The notes beneath the pieces are model-generated. The model had not been told where the DNA came from, made no database searches, and saw only the letters and a list, made by a program, of their open reading frames with translations. Both the position numbers and the translations under genes were made by a program. Positions 15,360 to 21,507 of a stretch of 21,507 nt of DNA are shown one piece after another. Origin of the DNA: JAICTV01 sp035634055 (GTDB lineage Bacteria; Planctomycetota; Phycisphaerae; Tepidisphaerales; Tepidisphaeraceae); the NCBI GenBank assembly GCA_035634055.1, contig DASQDR010000028.1, positions 1 through 21,507 on the forward strand, read 5' to 3'. Numbering within the stretch: position 1 is the stretch's first letter; each line of letters starts with the position of its first letter.

Positions 15360-15437
15360 TAGTGGCTAGTGGTCAGTGGCTAGTGGCTAGTGGTCAGTGG
15401 CTTCTACTGGCAACTGATCACCGACCACTGGCCACTA
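15360..15437. repeat. 21-bp tandem duplication and inverted repeat at the end of oppA1
   Basis: Two perfect 21-base copies of a TAGTGG-rich unit lie head to tail (15360-15380 and 15381-15401). The segment 15420-15437 is the reverse complement of 15381-15398 at 16 of 18 positions, so the copy and its inverse can pair across a 21-base loop. The inverted arm includes the oppA1 stop codon (15435-15437), meaning the repeat supplies the stop. Shorter relatives of this sequence type (TTACTGGT) occur near 18554-18575. Confidence 0.85.
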
Positions 15438-17327
15438 TTCCTTGTACTTCTGCTGCCCCGATGGGACGTACCACGGGATCGGCATCACGTAAATCTGCAC
15501 GTAGTTCAGCCCGAGCTTGGACGGCTTGATGTTCTGGATCCGCTTGTCGTAGAACGACAGCGCCTTCTGGTTGGTGAGGAAGGTGTACGGCTGGTCCTCG
15601 TGCAGGATGCGGTGGCACTGCCGCCAGAGCGGCAGGCGCGCGTCCTTGTCCACGGTGCTCTTGGCCTGGTCGATCAGCTTGTCGAGCTCGGGGTTGCTGT
15701 AGGACGGGAAGTTGTCCCCCTTATCTTCGATCTGGGCGGAGTGGAACATCTGCGTGATGTCCCCCTCGACGCTGCCGCCGCCCCACCGCAGCGAGATGGC
15801 GTCGAAGTCCTTGTTCTCCAGGCGGGTCTGGAGGATCGCGAAGTCGATCGGGTCGGGTTCCATGACGATGCCCGCCTGGGCGTACATGTCCTTCATCAGG
15901 AAGACTGCGCGGTCGTACGCCTTGGACGAGGAGGGATAGGTGAGCCTGAAGCGCAGCGCGGACCCGTCGGGGGCGTCGATGACGCCGTCGCCGTTGCGAT
16001 CGGAGACGCCGGCGTCGGCGAGGAGCTTCTTCGCCGCCGCCGGGTCGTACGGCCACGCCTTCACGTTCGGGTCCGCCTGCGGGCTGGCCGGCTCGAACGG
16101 GCCGGTCGCCACCGTGGCGTAGCCCAGGAACACTTCCTTGCAGATGCGCTCGCGGTCGGTCAGCATCGTCATCGCCTGCCGCACCCGCTTGTCGGCGAAG
16201 ACGGTCGGCTTGCCGTTGCGCTTCTGGTTCCACGCGATGTACATGTACCCCGCCAGCGGCGACTCGACCTCGAAGTGGTTCGTGCGCGCCAGCAGCTCCT
16301 GGTCCTTGAGCATCGCGACGTACTCGTCCGGCTGGGCGCTGAACCGGTCCAACTCGCCGTTGCGGAACATGGTCAAAGCGGCCACTTCCTCGGTCACCTC
16401 GTTGTAGATGATCCGGCTGAACGGCCCGGGCTCGCCCCAGTAGCGCTCGTTGCGGATCAATTCGATCCGCGTGCCCGGCCGCCACGATTCGGGGTCGCGC
16501 AGCATGTACGGGCCGGTCCCCATCAGCATGCCGAGCTGCTCGTTGAACTTCTCCGGCGGGTACTTGCCGTAGAAGTGCCTGGGCATCACGCCCATCGTGC
16601 CGGCGAGCTCGACGCTGTTGAAGTACGGCTTCTTGAAATGAAAGGCGACCTCGTGGTCCCCGCGCTTCTCGCACCGGCCGACATTCTCCAGGTAGGACCG
16701 CAGCCGCGGCGCCGCCACCTTCGGGTTCATGATCCAGTCGAAGGTGAAGACCACGTCGTCGGCGGTCATCGGGTGGCCGTCGGAGAAGGTGACGCCTTGG
16801 CGGAGCTTGAAGGTGATCGTCAAGCCGTCCTTGCTGACGTCGTACGACTCGGCCAGCAGCGGGATGAACTCCAGCGTGTCGGGGTTGATGTAGAGCAGCC
16901 CCTCGATCACGCGCGACTCGACGATGGTCTGGTACTGGTCGGCCCCGAGCAGCGGGGTGAGCTTGCGGACCGACGCGCCGAAGTTGTCGACCAACCAGTC
17001 GCCCAGGGCGTAGTCGGGGCTCTGCTGCGCCTGGCGGACGAGGGGGAAGGGATCGCCCGCGGCCGGGGCGGTCGTCGCCTGCGTTGCAGCGGCCGCCGCC
17101 TGGCTTGCGGCGCCCGCCGCGGGCGCGCGTGTCGCGAATCCCCCGCCGCTCTGGATCGCCCGGCGGATGCCGGACAGCTCGCGCGTCTGCTCGAGGCCCT
17201 GCTTCTGAATTTCCCGCAGCACCGTCCACTGCCGGTCGTACTGCTTCATCGCCAGCAGCACCACGACGATCAGCACGCCGAGCATCAGCAACAGCAGGAA
17301 GTCCTTGATGCCGAACCGATTCTCCAT
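15435..17327 (-). CDS. Membrane-anchored peptide-binding protein (SBP family 5), first set
   Basis: Solute-binding protein of the Opp/Dpp type, 630 residues. An N-terminal hydrophobic helix (about 8-27) is followed by a charged, coiled-coil-like segment (KQYDRQWTVLREIQKQGLEQ, about 28-47) and an Ala/Thr-rich linker (about 60-90). The family-5 fold starts near 95, with a typical LAESYDVSKDGLTITFKLR block, TADDVVFTFDW, MGTGPYML and the DKRVRQAMTML segment. There is no lipobox and no clear cleavage site, so I infer an uncleaved membrane anchor rather than a free or lipid-linked protein. Residues 443-455 form a calcium-binding-loop pattern (DRNGDGVIDAPDG). ATG 17327 is preferred because the anchor helix follows at once and a TATCAT hexamer lies nine bases upstream; the frame extends to 17438 only through repeat sequence. 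Confidence 0.88.
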   Translation of the reverse strand: MENRFGIKDFLLLLMLGVLIVVVLLAMKQYDRQWTVLREIQKQGLEQTRELSGIRRAIQSGGGFATRAPAAGAASQAAAAATQATTAPAAGDPFPLVRQAQQSPDYALGDWLVDNFGASVRKLTPLLGADQYQTIVESRVIEGLLYINPDTLEFIPLLAESYDVSKDGLTITFKLRQGVTFSDGHPMTADDVVFTFDWIMNPKVAAPRLRSYLENVGRCEKRGDHEVAFHFKKPYFNSVELAGTMGVMPRHFYGKYPPEKFNEQLGMLMGTGPYMLRDPESWRPGTRIELIRNERYWGEPGPFSRIIYNEVTEEVAALTMFRNGELDRFSAQPDEYVAMLKDQELLARTNHFEVESPLAGYMYIAWNQKRNGKPTVFADKRVRQAMTMLTDRERICKEVFLGYATVATGPFEPASPQADPNVKAWPYDPAAAKKLLADAGVSDRNGDGVIDAPDGSALRFRLTYPSSSKAYDRAVFLMKDMYAQAGIVMEPDPIDFAILQTRLENKDFDAISLRWGGGSVEGDITQMFHSAQIEDKGDNFPSYSNPELDKLIDQAKSTVDKDARLPLWRQCHRILHEDQPYTFLTNQKALSFYDKRIQNIKPSKLGLNYVQIYVMPIPWYVPSGQQKYKE

Positions 17328-17336
17328 AGCCGGGGA

Positions 17337-17342
17337 ATGATA
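17337..17342 (-). promoter_or_regulatory. Possible internal -10 element (TATCAT) for oppA1
   Basis: On the minus strand TATCAT lies nine bases before ATG 17327, the same spacing as before the first antitoxin. No Shine-Dalgarno is seen in the nine bases. If active, the A1-B1-C1-D-F part of the locus would have its own start of transcription, separate from A2-B2-C2. Confidence 0.4.
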
Positions 17343-17382
17343 GCCGCGGATTCGCGCAGCGGAAGGCGGAACCGTCGATGAA

Positions 17383-17528
17383 CGCAGATGAACGCAGATG
17401 GGGAGAGAAGGTTGGCCACGAATCGCCCGAATGGACACGAATGAAAGGCGGAACCTTCAGTCGCGTTCCTGGTTCGTGTTCATTCGTGCCATTCGTGGCT
17501 GCTCCGCGTTCATCCGCGTTCATCTGCG
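17383..17528. repeat. Nested inverted-repeat element between oppC2 and oppA1
   Basis: Outer arms 17383-17400 and 17511-17528 are reverse complements at 17 of 18 positions. Inner arms 17415-17442 and 17472-17499 match at 24 of 28. The element fills most of the 204-base gap and ends three bases from the oppC2 stop (17532-17534). Outer arms contain tandem AACGCAGATG; inner arms contain repeated CACGAAT phrases like those at 11730-11822. No gene is visible in the gap. Confidence 0.88.
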
Positions 17529-17531
17529 GTT

Positions 17532-18461
17532 TCAAATCTTCGCCGCGTCGCGCTTCGGGTCGAAGATGTCGCGCAGGCCGTCGCCGACGAAGTTGAGGCA
17601 GAGCAGCGTGATGGCCAGCAGGGCGCAGGGGAAGACCAGCATCCACCAGCGGTGGTTGACCGGGTTGAGCGCCGGCAGCAGCCCTTCGCTGGCGAGCGAG
17701 CCCCACGTCGGCACGGGCGGCTGGATGCCGATGCCGAGGAAGCTCAGGAAGCTCTCGTTCAGGATCGCGCTGGGGACGATCAGCGTCGCGTAGACGGTGA
17801 TCGGCCCGACCAGGTTGGGCAGCAGGTGGCGGAGGAAGATGCGCCCCTGCGGGAGCCCCATCGCCTTGCAGGCCTCGATGAACGGCTGCGACCGCAGCGA
17901 CAGCACCTGCCCGCGGACCACGCGCGCCATCGTCAGCCAGCTCACGGCGCCGATCGCCAGGAACAGCACGATGAAGTTGCCCGCCTTGGCCCCCAGTGCC
18001 GCGGTCAGCGGGCGCTCGAGCCCGATCTTGAGCAGGATCACCAGCAGGATGTAGGGCAGGCCGTAGAGGACGTCAACGGCGCGCATGAGCAGCCCGTCGA
18101 TCCATCCGCCGCGATACCCGGCCACCAGCCCGACGGCCACCCCGAGAAAGACCGACAGCGCCGCCGATGCCAGCCCGATCGACAGCGACGCCGTCCCGCC
18201 GAGCAGGCTGCGCGACAAAATGCTCCGGCCGAGCGAGTCGGTGCCGAACCACTCGGTGGCCGTCGCGAGCGACGGCGGTCGGCGGTCGCGCTCCTGCCGC
18301 TGGTTGTCGTAGTACCACCGGCTCGCCGGGTTGAGCGTGAGCGGCAGCGTCAGCGCGCACAGCAGCAGGATCACGCCGAGGATCCCCCCACCGACCAACA
18401 CCCGCCCGCTACCGAGCGCGCGCCGCCACACGCTGTCGCGCGCGGCCGCGTTCGGCCGCAC
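17532..18461 (-). CDS. Peptide ABC transporter permease, OppC-like, second set
   Basis: Inner-membrane permease, 309 residues from the GTG at 18461. It has WFGTDSLGRSILSR at about 71-84, the coupling loop PFIEACKAMG at 193-202, RHLLPNLVGP, and the closing FLSFLGIGIQPP...WGSL and FVGDGLRDIFDPK segments of DppC/OppC. Length and helix count are ordinary, unlike the enlarged OppC of the first set, so the two sets are not a recent duplication. The start is uncertain. The GTG has a modest AGGAAG upstream, whereas an in-frame CTG at 18506 lies five bases after a strong GGAGGTG; using it would add MTAISTTLPAQEASE. The gap to oppB2 contains repeat sequence, so it is not translationally coupled to that gene. 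Confidence 0.9.
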   Translation of the reverse strand: MRPNAAARDSVWRRALGSGRVLVGGGILGVILLLCALTLPLTLNPASRWYYDNQRQERDRRPPSLATATEWFGTDSLGRSILSRSLLGGTASLSIGLASAALSVFLGVAVGLVAGYRGGWIDGLLMRAVDVLYGLPYILLVILLKIGLERPLTAALGAKAGNFIVLFLAIGAVSWLTMARVVRGQVLSLRSQPFIEACKAMGLPQGRIFLRHLLPNLVGPITVYATLIVPSAILNESFLSFLGIGIQPPVPTWGSLASEGLLPALNPVNHRWWMLVFPCALLAITLLCLNFVGDGLRDIFDPKRDAAKI

Positions 18462-18503
18462 CTCGGATGCTTCCTGCGCGGGGAGGGTGGTGGAGATCGC
18501 GGT

Positions 18504-18518
18504 CAGCGGGGCACCTCC
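18504..18518 (-). promoter_or_regulatory. Strong Shine-Dalgarno followed by a CTG, possible oppC2 start
   Basis: Reading the minus strand, GGAGGTG (18518-18512) is followed by CCCCG and then CTG (18506-18504), which is in frame with oppC2. This is the strongest anti-SD match I noticed among the start regions and sits at ideal distance from the CTG, while no ATG or GTG lies at that distance. Confidence 0.4.
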
Positions 18519-18553
18519 GTTCGGGCAATCCTGCGTTGCATGTTGCTTACGTG

Positions 18554-18616
18554 TTACTGGTCATTGATTACTGGTGACGGAGCGCTGCTTACCCTCCGTC
18601 GCTTCGTCGCTCCGTC
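18554..18616. repeat. Repeat fragments in the gap between oppB2 and oppC2
   Basis: TTACTGGT occurs twice (18554-18561 and 18568-18575), recalling the repeat at 15360-15437. Perfect 9-base arms GACGGAGCG (18576-18584) and CGCTCCGTC (18608-18616) flank a 23-base loop containing CGTCGCTT-type short repeats. The hairpin ends eight bases from the oppB2 stop (18625-18627). No T-tract marks it as an intrinsic terminator. Confidence 0.65.
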
Positions 18617-18624
18617 GCTTCCCC

Positions 18625-19557
18625 TCACTTCCCCTCCGCCGTCACGTCCACACGGGGATCCACGAACGCATACCCGACGTCCACCAGCAAGTTGAACGTC
18701 ATCAGGAAGACTGAATACACCATCACCGTCCCCAGGATCAGCGTGCGGTCGCGGTTCTGGATGCTGTTGACGAAGTGCTGGCCGAGGCCGGGGATGCTGA
18801 AGACCTTTTCGACCACGAACGATCCGGTCAGCGTCGCGGCCGCGGCGGGGCCGAGGTAGCTGAGGACGGGGAGGAACGCGTTGCGCAGGCAGTGCTTCCA
18901 GATGACCACGCGGCGCGAGACGCCCTTGGCGCGAGCGGTGCGGACAAAGTCGCTGCTCAGCACGTCGATCATCGACACCCGGCTGAGCCGCGCGACGTAG
19001 GCCATCGGCGCCAGCGACAGCGCCAGTCCGGGCAGGACCATGTCGCGGATCGAGCCCCACCCGCCGACCGGGAACCACCCCAGTCCGCCGGCGAAGACGC
19101 TGAGCAACAGCGCCGCCGAGATGAAGCTCGGCAGGCTGATCCCGAGCAGCACCAGCGAGAGGCTGAGCCAGTCGAACGCCCCGCCGCGGTGTACCGCCGC
19201 CATCGTCCCGATCGCCACGCCGGCCACCGTGCCGATGGTCAGGGCGAACAGCCCCAGCGCGATCGAGACCGGCAGGGCGCTCCTGAGGATGTCGTTCACC
19301 GACCACTCCGAGTACTGCATGCTGGGCCCGAAGTCGCCGGCGGTGAGGATGCGCGCGGGGTAGTAGGCGAGGAACTGCCACGGGGACTCGGCGTGGAACT
19401 GGCGCTTCAGCGCCCGCTCCGCCTGGTCGCCGAGTTGCCGCTCGCTCTGCCCGAACGGGTTTCCGGGCGCCACCCAGACGAAGAGGAACGTCAGCAGGTA
19501 GATGATCGCCAGGACCACCGGGAACTGCACGAGCCTCCAGGCGACGAACTTGATCAT
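18625..19557 (-). CDS. Peptide ABC transporter permease, OppB-like, second set
   Basis: Inner-membrane permease, 310 residues. The start MIKFVAWRLVQFPVVLAIIY is the usual OppB first helix. The coupling loop DFVRTARAKG is at 203-212, followed by the FVVEKVFSIPGLGQHFVNSI segment and a DPRVD ending typical of DppB/OppB. Its ATG overlaps the TGA of the upstream binding-protein gene as ATGA (19554-19557) and has a fair ribosome-binding site (AGGGG, five bases before the ATG). The longer open frame to 20136 is an out-of-frame shadow of the binding-protein gene. It pairs with the second OppC. Confidence 0.93.
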   Translation of the reverse strand: MIKFVAWRLVQFPVVLAIIYLLTFLFVWVAPGNPFGQSERQLGDQAERALKRQFHAESPWQFLAYYPARILTAGDFGPSMQYSEWSVNDILRSALPVSIALGLFALTIGTVAGVAIGTMAAVHRGGAFDWLSLSLVLLGISLPSFISAALLLSVFAGGLGWFPVGGWGSIRDMVLPGLALSLAPMAYVARLSRVSMIDVLSSDFVRTARAKGVSRRVVIWKHCLRNAFLPVLSYLGPAAAATLTGSFVVEKVFSIPGLGQHFVNSIQNRDRTLILGTVMVYSVFLMTFNLLVDVGYAFVDPRVDVTAEGK

Positions 19558-21380
19558 CCGCGCCCCTGCGCGATCGCGTGCGATGGGGAAAACCGGCCAG
19601 CCGACGTTCGTGGCCGCGATGACGATGGGCGCGGCTCTGGCTGCTGGGGTTCGCTTTGCAGCGCGCTCGCGCGATCTTTTTGCTGCGTCGCGGTTCTTCT
19701 TTGCTTTGCGTCGCGGTCGACCCAGACGCCCTTGAACATCGTGGTGCTGCGCGGGTTGGTGTTGATGCCGTGCACGTTGTCGCGGAACAGGTACTGGTTG
19801 GACAGCACGTAGAGCGGGATGATCGGCAGCTCGACGTCGATCAGCCGGTTGGCGCGCTCCAGCAGGTCGTAGCGCTTCACCGCGTCCGCCTCGCGCGTGG
19901 CCTGGTCGCACAGCGCGTCGAACTCCTTGTTGGTCCAGCCGGAGTCGTTGTTCTCGGCCGTAGAGAGGTACTTGTCGGTGAAGGTCGAGGCGTCGGGGTA
20001 ATCGCCGAACCAGTTGGCGGTGGCGATCGAGTAGTTCTTGTCCTTCAGGCGGTCCTTGGCGGTCTTGGATTCCTGCTGCTCGAGCGGGACGTCGACGCCG
20101 AGGATCGAGCGCCAGCCGTTGACGATGCTCTGGCACATCGCCGCCGACGTCGGGTTGCCGCTGCGGTACATGAGCGTGACGCCCGGCAGCCGCCCGTTGA
20201 CGACCTTGCCGGATTCCGCCAGCAGCTCGCGGGCGCGCTTGGGGTCGAAGTCGAAGCCCGGCTTGATCTCGAAATCGGGCAGGATCCCGGGCGGGATGTA
20301 GGTGGTGGCGGGCGCCTCGCCCATGCGGGTGATGTTCTTGACGATCGGCTGGCGGTCGATCGCCATCGACAGCGCCTGCCTCACGCGCAGGTCCGCCAGC
20401 GGGTTGGGCGAGCCGTCGGGGAAGGTCGGGCGGACCATCACGGTCAGGAAGAACCCGCCGTAGCCGGAGAAGACGTGCAGGTCCTTTCGCCCGTTGCGGA
20501 GCATCTCGGGCGCGACCTCCGCCGGCACCTCGGGCAGCCAGTCGATGTCGCCGGAGTCGTACCGCAGCAACTGTCCGAGCTGGTCCTCGACCACGAGCTG
20601 CTCGATGGTGTTGGTGCGGACGTTGGCCTTGTCCCAGTAGGTATCGCTCTTGGTCAGGCGGACGCTGCGCTTGAAGTCCCAGCCGGTCAGCACGTAAGGC
20701 CCGTTGCCGACCACGCCGGGGCGGGTGAACTTGCCGTCGTAGGTGGTGTGCCCCTTCTCGTCCACCCGCGCGAACGGCCGCATCGACGGCTCGTGCAGCG
20801 GGAGGAACGGCGAGAACGCCACCAGCTCGAAGAAGAACGTGACCGGGTTGTCCAGCGTCACGCGCAGCGTGAGCGGGTCGGGCACTTCCAGGCCGACCAT
20901 CCTGGCGAAGTCAGGCTTCGGGTGCTTCGCGGGGTCCGACAGGTATTCCTGGTACGCGTCGAGGTACGGCTTGGCGCCCTTGATGTAGTAGTGGAGGTAG
21001 GTGTACTCGCCCGGCGACTCGAGCATCCGCCGCCAGGCGAACACGAAGTCGTTGGCGGTCACGCGGTCGCCGTTGCTCCAGCGGGCGTTGTCGCGGAGGT
21101 GGAAGGTGTAGACCTTCTTGTCCGCGCTGACGTCGCAGCTCCTGGCGACGCCGGGAATCGGCTCGAGCGTGAGCGGCTCGTAGGAGTAGAGCCCTTCCCA
21201 GATGCCGTAGGCGAGGCGGATGTCCTGGCCGTAGGACATCCGGTTCGGGTCGAGGGTGAGCACGTCGCGCCCGAGGGCAAAGGTGAACTCCGCCCGCGGC
21301 GGCGTCGCCGATCCGGACCACGCCATCGCGCCGCACAACAACAGCACCAGCACCAGCGGGATGGAGAGGAGTCGGAGCAT
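19554..21380 (-). CDS. oppA: Peptide-binding protein (SBP family 5), OppA-like, second set
   Basis: Secreted solute-binding protein of 608 residues. The Sec-type signal sequence (MLRLLSIPLVLVLLLCGAMA) has a likely cleavage after AMA; the Cys at 16 is not in a good lipobox because Leu precedes it. The mature protein follows E. coli OppA closely: LTLDPNRMSYGQDIRLAYGIWEGLY-like opening, ANDFVFAWRRML, GNGPYVLTGW, DLRVRQALSMAIDR, NWFGDYPDASTF and a C-terminal FKGVWVDRDA. From about residue 558 a 50-residue Gln/Arg/Ser-rich tail follows the usual end of the fold; this is unusual and may be a readthrough extension. The stop overlaps the oppB2 start by four bases. The first set uses a membrane-anchored protein of different type, so the two systems may take different peptides. 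Confidence 0.9.
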   Translation of the reverse strand: MLRLLSIPLVLVLLLCGAMAWSGSATPPRAEFTFALGRDVLTLDPNRMSYGQDIRLAYGIWEGLYSYEPLTLEPIPGVARSCDVSADKKVYTFHLRDNARWSNGDRVTANDFVFAWRRMLESPGEYTYLHYYIKGAKPYLDAYQEYLSDPAKHPKPDFARMVGLEVPDPLTLRVTLDNPVTFFFELVAFSPFLPLHEPSMRPFARVDEKGHTTYDGKFTRPGVVGNGPYVLTGWDFKRSVRLTKSDTYWDKANVRTNTIEQLVVEDQLGQLLRYDSGDIDWLPEVPAEVAPEMLRNGRKDLHVFSGYGGFFLTVMVRPTFPDGSPNPLADLRVRQALSMAIDRQPIVKNITRMGEAPATTYIPPGILPDFEIKPGFDFDPKRARELLAESGKVVNGRLPGVTLMYRSGNPTSAAMCQSIVNGWRSILGVDVPLEQQESKTAKDRLKDKNYSIATANWFGDYPDASTFTDKYLSTAENNDSGWTNKEFDALCDQATREADAVKRYDLLERANRLIDVELPIIPLYVLSNQYLFRDNVHGINTNPRSTTMFKGVWVDRDAKQRRTATQQKDRASALQSEPQQPEPRPSSSRPRTSAGRFSPSHAIAQGRG

Positions 21381-21392
21381 CGGCGACGGCGG

Positions 21393-21398
21393 ATTCTA
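21393..21398 (-). promoter_or_regulatory. Possible -10 element (TAGAAT) of oppA2
   Basis: On the minus strand TAGAAT, five of six consensus positions, lies twelve bases before ATG 21380. No Shine-Dalgarno is present between them. It lies within a 16-base tandem duplication, so a near-copy (TAGAAG) sits just upstream. A -35 element is not evident. Confidence 0.38.
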
Positions 21399-21423
21399 CC
21401 TGCGCGGGCTTCTACCTGCGCGG
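21394..21423. repeat. 16-bp tandem duplication at the end of the upstream gene
   Basis: TTCTACCTGCGCGGGC at 21394-21409 is followed at once by TTCTACCTGCGCGG (21410-21423). On the minus strand each copy carries AGGTAGAA; the first copy read provides the stop codon of the upstream frame and the second provides the TAGAAT hexamer before oppA2. Confidence 0.8.
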
Positions 21424-21507
21424 CGGCGGCGGCGTTGTCGCTCCGGTCGCGCCGGTGCCGGTTCCCGCGCCACCGGTTCCCGCACCACCTGCGCCGGGGC
21501 CGGTGCC
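21412..21507 (-). CDS. C-terminal Gly/Thr-rich tail of an upstream gene (partial)
   Basis: Reading in from the window edge, the minus strand stays open for 31 codons (Gly, Ala and Thr rich, GTGPGAGGAG then GTGTGATGATTPPPP) and ends with TAG at 21414-21412. The composition looks like a low-complexity C-terminal tail rather than a folded domain, so function cannot be assigned. The gap to oppA2 is only 31 bases, so it could be the preceding cistron. It could also be repeat-rich noncoding DNA that happens to be open. Confidence 0.4.
   Translation of the reverse strand, partial: GTGPGAGGAGTGGAGTGTGATGATTPPPPRR

Noticed and set aside
15390..17381. 663-codon plus-strand open frame opposite oppA1
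   Set aside because: Antisense shadow; its first residues (WQLITDHWPL) are translated repeat sequence, and the minus-strand frame encodes a recognisable binding protein.

Overview
The window is a very GC-rich bacterial chromosome segment with no rRNA, tRNA, CRISPR array or transposase that I can see. Gene content suggests a planctomycete or close relative, possibly Phycisphaerae-like: a divergent membrane pyrophosphatase, a TPR protein fused to a glycosyltransferase-9-like domain, small antitoxin/PIN-toxin pairs of a kind I associate with planctomycetes, and intergenic repeats of the 'ATTCGTG...ATTCGTG' and 'GTGGTCAGTGGCTAGTGG' kind. This placement is inference from recalled families, not a database result.

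Layout. Positions 1-339 hold the C-terminal end of adenylosuccinate synthetase (purA). A tandem-repeat-filled gap (347-550) leads to a small antitoxin (600-983) and a frameshifted PIN toxin (980-1373). A TPR/GT9-like gene converges on these from the minus strand (3597-1426). hppA, a proton-pumping pyrophosphatase, runs forward (3936-6593) behind an operator-like palindrome and a probable promoter. It converges on a GntR-type regulator with a LacI-like sensor domain (7803-6673). The regulator is divergent from apt, adenine phosphoribosyltransferase (8102-8632). A metallophosphoesterase (8858-9730) follows, then a second antitoxin (9763-10026) with a second PIN toxin gene broken by three single-base indels (10023-10488).

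From 21380 down to 10495 the minus strand carries a peptide-type ABC importer locus in the order A2-B2-C2-A1-B1-C1-D-F: two different substrate-binding proteins and two complete permease pairs, but one pair of ATPases. The simplest reading is that OppD and OppF energise both permeases, giving two substrate ranges for one set of motors. Tight overlaps (ATGA, GTGA, 8 bp) couple A2-B2 and B1-C1-D. The wider gaps hold inverted-repeat elements, three of which sit on or directly after a stop codon and could partition expression of the cistrons. The last 96 bases hold the C-terminal tail of another minus-strand gene.

Three cross-cutting patterns stand out. Both toxin genes are broken while both antitoxins are intact. 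Several first-in-unit genes have a TAnnnT -10-like hexamer only 6-12 bases before the ATG and little or no Shine-Dalgarno, suggesting leaderless or nearly leaderless mRNAs. Short tandem repeats have grown in several places, in multiples of three bases where they fall inside genes.
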